Of a stretch of 64,000 nucleotides of DNA, positions 50,030-58,166 are shown one piece after another. The first letter of the stretch is position 1, and every line of letters begins with the position of its first letter. The notes below the pieces were generated by a model. It worked only from the letters and a program-made list of their open reading frames with translations, was not told where the DNA came from and did not search any database. This DNA comes from Limnohabitans sp. 2KL-1 (GTDB taxonomy: Bacteria; Pseudomonadota; Gammaproteobacteria; Burkholderiales; Burkholderiaceae_C), in the NCBI RefSeq assembly GCF_003063435.1, contig NZ_NESL01000004.1, forward strand, positions 62,001-126,000. The letters run 5' to 3'. The translations under genes and the position numbers were made by a program.

Positions 50030-50800
50030 TTACTGGGCGGTCCAGCCGCCGTCCATGTTCCAGGCCACACCGCGCACGTTGTTGCCTGCCGCCGAGCAGA
50101 AGAACACCGCCAGCTCGCCCAACTCCTCAGGGGTGGTGAACTGCATGGAGGGCTCTTTTTCCTGCAACAGAACTTTTTTGGCCTCTTCGTTGGACAAGCC
50201 CATGGCGGCCGCTTTGGCGTCCACTTGCTTTTGTACCAGCGGCGTGAGCACCCAGCCGGGGCAAATGGCGTTGCATGTCACGCCCGTGGTGGCGTTTTCC
50301 AGTGCGGTGACCTTGGTCAGGCCCACCACACCGTGCTTGGCGGCCACATAGGCCGATTTTTCGGCCGAACCGACCAGGCCGTGGATGGAGGCGATGTTGA
50401 TGATGCGGCCCCAATTGGCCGCCTTCATGGCAGGCAGTGCCAGACGCGTGGCGTGGAAGGCGCTGGAGAGGTTGATGGCGATGATCGCGTCCCAGCGCTC
50501 GACCGGGAAATCTTCGATTTTGGCCACATGCTGGATGCCAGCGTTGTTGACCAGGATGTCCACGCGGCCAAACGTGTCGGCGGCAAACTTCATCATGGCT
50601 TCGATCTCGCCAGCCTTGCTCATGTCGGCACCGTGGTAAGCGACTTGGACGCCCAGCGCAGCGATCTCGGCCTTGGGGCCTTCGGCATCGCCAAAACCGT
50701 TCAGCACAATGTTGGCGCCTTGTTTGGCCAATGCCTTGGCAATGCCCAGACCGATGCCGCTGGTTGAACCGGTGACCAGCGCTGTTTTACCTTGCAACAT
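50030..50800 (-). CDS. 3-hydroxybutyrate dehydrogenase
   Basis: Short-chain dehydrogenase of 256 residues. The NAD loop TGSTSGIGLGIA, NNAGIQHV, catalytic Ser in INIASIHG and YVAAKHG (Tyr, Lys) are intact. IHGLVGSAEKSAYVAAKHGV and NAICPGWVLTPLV match D-3-hydroxybutyrate dehydrogenases (BdhA/HbdH) used in polyhydroxybutyrate turnover. ATG 50800 has GGAG upstream. It lies four bases after (upstream of) the ompR start and may share its transcript. Confidence 0.85.
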   Translation of the reverse strand: MLQGKTALVTGSTSGIGLGIAKALAKQGANIVLNGFGDAEGPKAEIAALGVQVAYHGADMSKAGEIEAMMKFAADTFGRVDILVNNAGIQHVAKIEDFPVERWDAIIAINLSSAFHATRLALPAMKAANWGRIINIASIHGLVGSAEKSAYVAAKHGVVGLTKVTALENATTGVTCNAICPGWVLTPLVQKQVDAKAAAMGLSNEEAKKVLLQEKEPSMQFTTPEELGELAVFFCSAAGNNVRGVAWNMDGGWTAQ

Positions 50801-50901
50801 GATTTCCACTCCGAAAGATGATTTAGGATGTTCAAAAGTCCATTATGGCGCTGTCAAAGCCCGGTTTCCGCAGCGTCGCCTTCAGATTGTTTCCGATTGT
50901 C

Positions 50902-51867
50902 ATGACCACCCTCCACACATCCACCTCTCACGCGACCTCTGCCACCTTGACCGAGCAGCCTGCGCTTGAGTTTGTGTCTTGCCCTCATCCTCAAGGACAG
51001 CACCGCATGGCCTATTGGCGCTGGGGTGACGCGCAGGCTGACCATGTCGTGGTGTGTGTGCATGGTTTGACCCGACAGGGGCGTGACTTTGACCGGCTGG
51101 CCCAGGCCTTGGTGGCACAAAGCCCCAAACCCTTGCAGGTCATTTGCCCCGATGTGGCAGGGCGCGGACGCAGCGAGTGGCTCAGCGAGCCTGCGCTCTA
51201 CCAAATTCCCCAATACGCGGCGGACATGCTGGTCATGCTGGGCCAGGTTCAAGCGCAGCTCGGGGCCGATCGGCCGATCCAAACCCTGGACTGGGTGGGC
51301 ACCAGCATGGGGGGGTTGATCGGCATGGTGCTGGCCGGGCAGCCTGGCTTGCCTTTGCCCGCGCCGATTCACCGCCTGGTCCTCAACGATGTGGGGCCGG
51401 CCATCACCTGGAGTTCGGTACAGCGCATGCAGGGCTACGTGGGCCAATATGGGCAATATCGCGATCTTGATGAGGCCGCCGCCGCCCTTTGGACTTTGTC
51501 GCAAGGCTTTGGTCCGGTCTCTGACGGCGTATGGCGCGAAATGTCCACACACATGCTGCGCCCCGGAACAAACGGTCAATTCACCTTGCATTACGACCCG
51601 GCCATTGGCGCGTCCATTCGTGCCATGACGGTTGAAGCCGCCGCTGCAGGCGAGGCCACTTTGTGGGCTTTGTTCGACCAGATCCAGGCGCAGACCCTGC
51701 TCATCCGTGGACAGGACTCGGACTTGCTGACGCCTGAAACCGCCACCGAGATGACGCAGCGTGGCCCCCATGCACAGCTGGACACTTGGCCCGGTTTTGG
51801 GCATGCGCCCACCTTGACGGGGGACGATCAGATCGCGGTGGTGGCCAAGTTCTTGTTGGCGGTTTGA
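50902..51867 (+). CDS. alpha/beta hydrolase
   Basis: Protein of 321 residues with the alpha/beta-hydrolase fold. The oxyanion HG motif is VCVHGLTRQGRDFD, the nucleophile elbow is VGTSMGGLIG (Ser) and the catalytic acid-His pair is near GQDSDLLTPETA and GFGHAPTL. ATG 50902 (MTTLHTSTS) is the likely start. The substrate is unknown; the C-terminal lid is unremarkable. It starts relA's strand, 4 bases before relA's ATG. Divergent from the dehydrogenase gene. Confidence 0.85.
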   Translation: MTTLHTSTSHATSATLTEQPALEFVSCPHPQGQHRMAYWRWGDAQADHVVVCVHGLTRQGRDFDRLAQALVAQSPKPLQVICPDVAGRGRSEWLSEPALYQIPQYAADMLVMLGQVQAQLGADRPIQTLDWVGTSMGGLIGMVLAGQPGLPLPAPIHRLVLNDVGPAITWSSVQRMQGYVGQYGQYRDLDEAAAALWTLSQGFGPVSDGVWREMSTHMLRPGTNGQFTLHYDPAIGASIRAMTVEAAAAGEATLWALFDQIQAQTLLIRGQDSDLLTPETATEMTQRGPHAQLDTWPGFGHAPTLTGDDQIAVVAKFLLAV

Positions 51868-51871
51868 CACC

Positions 51872-54148
51872 ATGGTCAGTCCCACCTCCAGCCATTCTGC
51901 GAGCTCGATGTCGGCGTCGGCGCGCCTGCACGCGCCGACGGCCCCACTCGCCAACCTGCCGCCCGTGATGCTGGCCACGGCAGATGCGGCTGAACAGGCC
52001 GAAACCCTGGCCAAGGCACGCGCTTTTGCCGAGCCGTTGATTGCAGGTGAAGCGTTGGACACCGGAGAAAACATCCTGGCCCATGCGGATGCGGTGGCCG
52101 CGATCCTGGCCGACATTGGCGGCTCGGTCGCGATGCAGGCGGCCAGTTACCTGGTCTACGCCTGCCCGCACTTGAACAAACCGGAAGAGGTGATGGCCAA
52201 GGCCTTTGGCCCCCATTTGGCACAGCTGGCCATGCAGACCAACCAGCTGGTGCATGTGCAGCGCCTCTCGCGTGCGGCCGAGGTCAACACCCAGGGGCCG
52301 AACAACACGCCGCTCAGCCCCCGTTTGCAGACAGAGAACGTGCGCAAGATGCTGCTGGCGTTCAGCCGCGACCTGCGGGTGGTCATGTTGCGCCTGGCCT
52401 CGCGTTTGCAAACCCTGCGTCATTACGCGGCCACCAAATTGCCGGTGCCACCGGCTTTGGCCAGCGAATCCCTGCAGGTGTTTGCGCCGCTGGCCAACCG
52501 CTTGGGCATCTGGCAGATCAAATGGGAAATGGAAGACCTGTCCTTTCGTTTTCTGGAGCCCACGACTTACAAGGACATAGCCCGGCTGCTGGATGAAAAG
52601 CGCGCCGAGCGTGAGCGCTACATGCTGGCGCTGCGCGAGCGCTTGCAGCAGGCACTGGCCAGCCAGGGCATTGAGGCCTTGGTCGAAGGACGGCCCAAGC
52701 ACATTTACAGCATCGTTCGCAAGATGCGAGGCAAGGCGCTGCCCTTTGAGCGTGTGTTCGACATCCGCGCGCTGCGCGTGGTGGTGCCCACCGTGGCCGA
52801 TTGTTACCAGGTGCTCAGTTGGGTGCACGAGCACTTTGTGCCCATTGCAGAAGAATTTGACGACTACATCGCCAAGCCCAAGGCCAACGGCTACCAGTCG
52901 CTGCACACGGTGGTGCGCGATGCCGATGGGGGCCCGATCGAGGTACAAATTCGCACCCGGGCCATGCACGAACATGCCGAACATGGCGTGGCGGCGCACT
53001 GGGCCTATAAAGAGGCAGGGGCCAAAGGCTATGCGGGGGTCTCGGCCAACAGCGAATACGACACCAAAATTGCCGTGCTGCGGCAGTTGCTGGCCTGGGA
53101 GCGCGATCTGTCGGGCGCGGCACAAGCCACAACGCAGGACAGCAGTTTGTTTGACGACCGCATTTATGTGCTGACGCCGGATGCCGCCGTGGTCGAGCTG
53201 CCGCAAGGCGCCACCCCAGTCGACTTTGCCTACACGGTGCACACCAACCTGGGCCACCGCTGCCGGGGAGCCAAGGTAGACGGGGCCATGGTGCCGCTGA
53301 ACACCCAGTTGGCCAACGGCCAGACGATCGAGATCACCGCCATCAAGGAGGGCGGGCCATCGCGCGACTGGCTCAACCCCGAGCTGGGATACCTGGCCAG
53401 CCCGCGTGCGCGGGCCAAGGTGCGGGCCTGGTTCAATGCGCAGGTGAGTGCAGAGACCATCGCCCGTGGACGCGAGGCGGTTGAAAAATTCCTGCAGCGA
53501 CTGGGCCGCACGGCGATCCGTTTGGACGACCTGGCCAGTCAACTGGGTTTCAAGTCGGCCGATGGGCTGTTCGAGGTGGTGGGCAAAGACGAATATTCGC
53601 TGCGCAACATCGAAGTTTTGTTGAATCCCCCGGAGCCAGAGCTGGAGCCCGACGAGTACTTTCAAAAGAAGTTCAAAGGCGCGGTCGCCCGCAAATCGCC
53701 CTCGGGCGTGCTGGTCGTGGGGGTGGATTCCTTGCTCACGCAGCTGTCGCGCTGCTGCAAACCCGCGCCGCCCGATGTGATCAGTGGTTTTGTCACGCGT
53801 GGCAAAGGGGTGAGCATCCATCGGCAGGACTGCAGCAACTTCCGCGAACTGGCGTCGCGCCACAGCGAACGCGTGATTGAAGTGCGTTGGGGCGAGCGCA
53901 AAGGCCCCGATGCCTCGGTCTATCCGGTCGATGTGGCGGTGGAGGCTTTTGACCGGCAAGGCTTGCTGCGCGATATCTCCGAAGTGTTTGCCAAGGAAAA
54001 AATGAACGTGATCGGTGTACAAACCCAGTCCATCAAGGGCTCGGCCTGGATGACGTTCACGGTGGAGATCCACGATGCAGCCACCTTGAACAAGGTTTTG
54101 GGCAGCGTGCGTGGTGTCAAAGGTGTGAGGGCCGCACGAAGACGTTGA
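51872..54148 (+). CDS. relA: (p)ppGpp synthetase RelA
   Basis: Ribosome-associated alarmone synthetase of 758 residues. The N-terminal hydrolase domain is degenerate: the family's HD motif is replaced by YLVYACPHLN, as in E. coli RelA, so it should not hydrolyse ppGpp. The synthetase domain has VFDIRALRVVV and the acidic EFDDYIAKPKANGYQSLH near 327, the RelA rather than SpoT version. TGS (about 430-490) and ACT (about 680-758) domains follow. ATG 51872 is the first of two candidates (51908). A separate SpoT is expected elsewhere. Confidence 0.93.
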   Translation: MVSPTSSHSASSMSASARLHAPTAPLANLPPVMLATADAAEQAETLAKARAFAEPLIAGEALDTGENILAHADAVAAILADIGGSVAMQAASYLVYACPHLNKPEEVMAKAFGPHLAQLAMQTNQLVHVQRLSRAAEVNTQGPNNTPLSPRLQTENVRKMLLAFSRDLRVVMLRLASRLQTLRHYAATKLPVPPALASESLQVFAPLANRLGIWQIKWEMEDLSFRFLEPTTYKDIARLLDEKRAERERYMLALRERLQQALASQGIEALVEGRPKHIYSIVRKMRGKALPFERVFDIRALRVVVPTVADCYQVLSWVHEHFVPIAEEFDDYIAKPKANGYQSLHTVVRDADGGPIEVQIRTRAMHEHAEHGVAAHWAYKEAGAKGYAGVSANSEYDTKIAVLRQLLAWERDLSGAAQATTQDSSLFDDRIYVLTPDAAVVELPQGATPVDFAYTVHTNLGHRCRGAKVDGAMVPLNTQLANGQTIEITAIKEGGPSRDWLNPELGYLASPRARAKVRAWFNAQVSAETIARGREAVEKFLQRLGRTAIRLDDLASQLGFKSADGLFEVVGKDEYSLRNIEVLLNPPEPELEPDEYFQKKFKGAVARKSPSGVLVVGVDSLLTQLSRCCKPAPPDVISGFVTRGKGVSIHRQDCSNFRELASRHSERVIEVRWGERKGPDASVYPVDVAVEAFDRQGLLRDISEVFAKEKMNVIGVQTQSIKGSAWMTFTVEIHDAATLNKVLGSVRGVKGVRAARRR

Positions 54149-54176
54149 AGACTCCTGAAAAAACGGGGATTTTTAC

Positions 54177-54185
54177 TGCTATAAT
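54177..54185 (+). promoter_or_regulatory. extended -10 promoter element for tRNA-Val
   Basis: TGCTATAAT, a TGN-extended perfect TATAAT, lies 13 bases before the tRNA 5' end. The -35 is not obvious. Confidence 0.5.
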
Positions 54186-54197
54186 TCGAAGCTCAAC

Positions 54198-54274
54198 AGG
54201 CGCGTAGCTCAGTTGGTTAGAGCACCACCTTGACATGGTGGGGGTCGCTAGTTCGAATCTAGTCGCGCCTACCA
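54198..54274 (+). tRNA. tRNA-Val (anticodon GAC)
   Basis: 77-base cloverleaf with CCA. Acceptor AGGCGCG pairs with CGCGCCT. D arm TAGCTCAGTTGGTTAGAGCA, anticodon loop with GAC, T loop GTTCGAAT. It follows relA by 49 bases and is close in sequence to E. coli tRNA-Val GAC in its anticodon arm. Confidence 0.95.
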
Positions 54275-54288
54275 AATTTGGTAGGATT

Positions 54289-54323
54289 AAAAAGCACTTA
54301 ACGGCAACGTTAAGTGCTTTTTT
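54289..54323. terminator. intrinsic terminator between tRNA-Val and opdA
   Basis: AAAAAGCACTTAACG pairs with CGTTAAGTGCTTTTT across a GCAA loop, followed by T. A-run before and T-run after let it act in both directions; opdA converges here. Confidence 0.9.
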
Positions 54324-54394
54324 GTTTTGGGCCGATGTTGGGCGCACAACAAAAAAGGGAGCCGAAGCTCCCCTTGATGTCTTGCCCAGGTCCC

Positions 54395-56434
54395 TCAGGC
54401 CGCAACCATGCCCTGGTGCCGCAGCAAGGCGTCCAGGTTGGGTTCGCGGCCCCGGAAGGCTTTGAACGATTCGAGCGCCGGGCGGCTGCCGCCCGCTTCC
54501 AGAATGGCCCGGCGGTACATGCGACCTGTCTCTACGCTGGGCGTGCCGTCGGCTGCGGCGGTTTCTTCAAACGCGGCGTAGGCGTCTGCGCTCAGCACCT
54601 CGGCCCATTTGTAGCTGTAATAGCCTGCCGCGTAACCGCCCGCAAAGATGTGGCTGAAGGTGTGGGCCATGCGGTTGAATGCGGGCGGTTGCATGACGGC
54701 CACTTCGCTGCGCACCTGGCTGAGCAGCGGCATGAAGTCTTGCGCCGGGTCGTGTTCGGCATGCACCAGCATGTCGAACAGCGAAAACTCGATCTGCCGC
54801 AGGGTTTGCAGGCCGCTTTGGAAATTTTTGGCGGCCAGCATCTTGTCGAACAAGGCACGCGGCAGGGGCTCGCCGGTTTCCACATGGGCCGTCATGTGGC
54901 GCAACACCGACCATTCCCAGCAGAAGTTTTCCATGAACTGGCTGGGCAGCTCGACCGCATCCCACTCGACGCCGCTGATGCCCGAGACATCTCGCTCGTT
55001 CACTTGGGTGAGCATGTGGTGCAGGCCGTGACCGAATTCGTGGAAGAGGGTGATCACGTCGTCGTGCGTCAGCAAGGCGGGCTGTCCGTTCACGCCTTCG
55101 GCAAAGTTGCACACCAGGTGCGCCACCGGTGTTTGCAGCACGCCGGTGTCAGGGCGCTGCCAGCGGCCGCGCACATCGTCCATCCAAGCACCGCCGCGTT
55201 TGCCAGCGCGGGCCGGTGGGTCGAGGTAGAACTGGCCCACCAGTTGGCCTTCACGCTCGATGCGGTAAAAACCGACGGCGGGGTGCCAGACCGGGGCCTG
55301 GTCGGGGTGGATGCTGACTTCAAACAGCGTCTCGATGATCTTGAACAGCCCGGCCAGCACCTTGGGCGCGGTGAAGTACTGCTTGACCTCTTGCTCGCTG
55401 AAGCTGTAGCGCGCTTCCTTGAGTTTTTCGCTCAAGTAGGGCACATCCCAGGCATTGAGCGGGCCGGTGATGCCGAGGGCGTTGGCGGCGAATTCGCGCA
55501 GGTCAGCCAGGTCTTTTTCGGCAAAGGGGCGGGCTTTGACTGCCAGGTCGCGTAAAAAGGCGGTGACTTTTTCGGGCGACTCGGCCATTTTGGGCACGAC
55601 CGACACTTGGGCGTAATTGTCAAAACCCAGCAGCTGCGCTTCTTCCTGGCGCAACGCCAGAATCTCCTGCATCAAAGCGGTGTTGTCGAATTGACGGGCC
55701 TCTTCGGGGGCCTGGTCAGAGGCGCGGGTGACGTGGGCTTTGTAGAGCTGTTCGCGCAAGGTGCCGCTGTCGGCAAACTGCATCACGGGCAGGTAAACCG
55801 GCATTTTCAGACTCAGTCGGTGACCCTCTTTGCCTTCTTTTTGGGCAGCATCGCGGGTGGCTTGCACCACATCGGCGGGTACACCCTTGAGCTGATCTTC
55901 GCTCACATACAGGGCAAAGCTGTCAGTGGCATCGAGCGTGTTTTCGCTGAATTTTTGCGTGATTTCGGCCAGCCGTTCCTGGATGGCGGCGTAACGTTCT
56001 TTGGCCGCGCCTTGCAGCTCGGCACCGCCCAGCACAAAGGCGCGCAGGGCGTTTTTGTGGGCTTGGGTTTGCTCGGCATTCAGACTGGTGGGGTCAATCG
56101 CCTTGTATTTGGCGTACAGGCGCTCGTCGCTGCCCAAGCGTGTCCAGAACTCGGTCACGCGGGGCAGGGCGGCGTTGTAGGCGGCGCGCAGTTCGGGCGT
56201 GTCGGCCACGCTGTTGAGGTGGCTCACCGCGCCCCAGGCCATGCCCAGACGCTCGGTGCTCACGTCCAGGGTGCGGGCGATGGCTTTCCAGTCAGCCGGA
56301 AAGTCGTCTGCCGTGACTGTTTCAAGGGCCTGGTCGGCAGCGGCCAGCAGTTCGTCCATGGCCGGAGCCACATGCTCGGGGGCAATGCGGTCAAACAGGG
56401 GCAGGCCAGAGGTGTCGAGCAAGGGGTTGGTCAT
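54395..56434 (-). CDS. prlC: oligopeptidase A (M3 metallopeptidase)
   Basis: Cytoplasmic zinc oligopeptidase of 679 residues that degrades signal peptides and short peptides. The zinc motif HEFGH is in DVITLFHEFGHGLHHML, with the third ligand Glu downstream in SGVEWDAVELPSQFMENF. ATG 56434 (MTNPLLDTSGLPLFD) is preferred; the open frame upstream runs through the 35-base repeats and does not look like peptidase. It is convergent with tRNA-Val and downstream of folD on the same strand. Confidence 0.95.
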   Translation of the reverse strand: MTNPLLDTSGLPLFDRIAPEHVAPAMDELLAAADQALETVTADDFPADWKAIARTLDVSTERLGMAWGAVSHLNSVADTPELRAAYNAALPRVTEFWTRLGSDERLYAKYKAIDPTSLNAEQTQAHKNALRAFVLGGAELQGAAKERYAAIQERLAEITQKFSENTLDATDSFALYVSEDQLKGVPADVVQATRDAAQKEGKEGHRLSLKMPVYLPVMQFADSGTLREQLYKAHVTRASDQAPEEARQFDNTALMQEILALRQEEAQLLGFDNYAQVSVVPKMAESPEKVTAFLRDLAVKARPFAEKDLADLREFAANALGITGPLNAWDVPYLSEKLKEARYSFSEQEVKQYFTAPKVLAGLFKIIETLFEVSIHPDQAPVWHPAVGFYRIEREGQLVGQFYLDPPARAGKRGGAWMDDVRGRWQRPDTGVLQTPVAHLVCNFAEGVNGQPALLTHDDVITLFHEFGHGLHHMLTQVNERDVSGISGVEWDAVELPSQFMENFCWEWSVLRHMTAHVETGEPLPRALFDKMLAAKNFQSGLQTLRQIEFSLFDMLVHAEHDPAQDFMPLLSQVRSEVAVMQPPAFNRMAHTFSHIFAGGYAAGYYSYKWAEVLSADAYAAFEETAAADGTPSVETGRMYRRAILEAGGSRPALESFKAFRGREPNLDALLRHQGMVAA

Positions 56435-56480
56435 GGGTTTTCCAGAGACAGAGAGATCAGGGGCGGCAGATGTTGAAGAC

Positions 56481-56585
56481 ATGGATCCCGGGTCAAGCCC
56501 GGGATGACAGATTACATGGATTCTGGGACAAGCCCGAGATGACAACTTGCATGGATCTCGGGTCAAGCCCGGGATGACAACTTAC
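56481..56585. repeat. three tandem 35-bp REP-like repeats
   Basis: Units start at 56481, 56516 and 56551 with the core ATGGATCCCGGGTCAAGCCC then GGGATGACA, each holding the palindrome CCCGGG-TCAAG-CCCGGG or a weaker version. The three differ by a few bases; the third is closest to the first. They lie between prlC and folD. The forward frame encodes the familiar HPGLDPGS. Confidence 0.9.
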
Positions 56586-57433
56586 TTGGAGGCACGTTCA
56601 GCCGCTTCAAGGGTGTTGACCAGCAGCATGGTGATGGTCATGGGGCCCACGCCGCCGGGCACGGGGGTGATGTGGCTGGCGACTTCTTTCACGCCTTCAA
56701 AGTCCACATCGCCACACAGCTTGCCTTCGTCATTGCGGTTCATGCCCACGTCCAGTACCACGGCGCCGGGCTTGACCATGTCAGCGGTCAGCACATTCCG
56801 TTTGCCCACGGCCGCCACGATCACATCGGCTTGCTGGGTCAGCGCCTTGAGGTTTTGGGTGCGCGAGTGCGCCACCGTCACCGTGGCGTCTTTTTGCAGC
56901 AGCATCAGCGCCATGGGCTTGCCCACGATGTTGCTGCGGCCAATGACCACGGCGTGCTTGCCACGCAGGTCGTAGCCGATGCTTTCCAGCATCTTTATGC
57001 AGCCATAGGGCGTGCAGGGCCAAAAGCCAGGCATGCCGGTCATCAGGGCCCCGGCGCTGGCGATGTGAAAGCCGTCCACGTCCTTGGCCGGGCTGATGGC
57101 TTCGATCACTTTTTGCGCGTCGATGTGGGCGGGCAGGGGCAGTTGAACCAGGATGCCGTGGATGGCCGGGTCGTTGTTCAGCGCTTCCACGCGGGCCAGC
57201 AAGTCCGCTTCGGTCATGGTGGCTTCGTATTTCTCAAGCACCGAATGCAGACCACTGTCTTCGCAGGCTTTGACCTTGTTGCGCACATAAACCTGGCTGG
57301 CCGGGTTGTCGCCCACCAGCACCACGGCAAGACCCGGGGTGATGCCTTTGGCTTTGAGGGCCTGGGCGCGGGTGGCGACTTCGGTGCGCAGTTGTTTGGA
57401 CAGGGCATTGCCGTCGATGAGTTGTGCGGTCAT
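56582..57433 (-). CDS. folD: bifunctional methylenetetrahydrofolate dehydrogenase/cyclohydrolase
   Basis: Converts methylene-THF to formyl-THF, feeding one-carbon units to purines and formyl-Met. It has 283 residues, the usual size. Marks: [20 protein letters not shown] with the catalytic Lys, [43 protein letters not shown] (NADP site) and [21 protein letters not shown] 57433 begins [16 protein letters not shown]. It is separated from the regulator upstream by a terminator. Confidence 0.97.
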   Translation of the reverse strand: MTAQLIDGNALSKQLRTEVATRAQALKAKGITPGLAVVLVGDNPASQVYVRNKVKACEDSGLHSVLEKYEATMTEADLLARVEALNNDPAIHGILVQLPLPAHIDAQKVIEAISPAKDVDGFHIASAGALMTGMPGFWPCTPYGCIKMLESIGYDLRGKHAVVIGRSNIVGKPMALMLLQKDATVTVAHSRTQNLKALTQQADVIVAAVGKRNVLTADMVKPGAVVLDVGMNRNDEGKLCGDVDFEGVKEVASHITPVPGGVGPMTITMLLVNTLEAAERASK

Positions 57434-57466
57434 GTGTGAATACTCGAAAAGTCAGAGAAAAAATGC

Positions 57467-57492
57467 AAAACGCCCGACGGGTGCGGGCGTTT
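57467..57492 (-). terminator. intrinsic terminator after the FixJ-type regulator gene
   Basis: On the minus strand AAACGCCCG pairs with CGGGCGTTT around ACCCGTC-type loop and runs into TTTGCATTTTTT. It separates the two-component operon from folD. Confidence 0.85.
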
Positions 57493-57510
57493 CGGGTGTG
57501 GCGGGGTGGA

Positions 57511-58138
57511 TCAGGCCTTGGGTGCGTTTTGCCCCAGCGCGATCTTGAGCAGGTCGGCCACGGTGTTGGCGTTGAGCTTTTCCATGATGTTGGCGCGGTG
57601 CGCTTCGACCGTTTTGATGCTGATGCCCAGATCGTCGGCGATCTGCTTGTTCAGGCGACCGGCGACGATTCGCTCCAGCACCTGCGCTTCGCGGCCCGTC
57701 AGCTTGGACAGCAGCGCGTCGCGGCTGGCGGCTTGCTGATAGCCTGCAAACGCTTCACGGGCTTCGTCCAGCATGCGCTCAACCAAACTGAGCAGTTCTT
57801 CTTCCTTGAAGGGCTTCTGGATGAAATCCATCGCACCCTTTTTCATGGTGTTCACGGCCATGGGCACGTCGCCGTGGCCGGTGATGAACACGATGGGCAG
57901 GGGGGGATTTGCGCTCGATCAGGCGGTCTTGCAATTCCAGACCGGTCATGCCGCCCATGCGGATGTCGGCGATCAGGCAGGCCACTTCGCGGGGGTCGTA
58001 GCGGCTGATGAAAGACTCGGCACTGTCAAAACAACGCACCCGGTAATCTTTGCCTTCCAGCAACCACTGCAAGGAATCGCGAACGGCTTCATCGTCGTCA
58101 ACGACATAAACCGTGCCTTTTTTTGGTATCAAACTCAT
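57511..58138 (-). pseudogene. FixJ/NarL-type response regulator, frameshifted
   Basis: The start (ATG 58138) opens a receiver domain with VYVVDDDEAVRDSLQWLLE and phosphoacceptor D58 (CLIADIRM). At residue about 80 the frame shifts: the run of seven G at 57900-57906 (seven C on the coding strand) is one too many. Removing one base restores ERKSPLPIVFITGHGDVPMAV and the rest of the receiver, followed by a LuxR-type DNA-binding domain (LTGREAQVLERIVAGRLNKQIA). Without correction the first frame ends at 57779 after 119 residues, the last 40 wrong. Either pseudogene or homopolymer error. Its kinase partner is intact and 28 bases upstream. Confidence 0.8.
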
Positions 58139-58166
58139 TCGTTTACCCCAATGGGTTGTTGTGTGG

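Noticed and set aside
52077-52177. Loss of the HD motif in relA as evidence of decay
   Set aside because: Loss of the hydrolase site is normal for RelA (as opposed to SpoT) and the synthetase motifs are intact.
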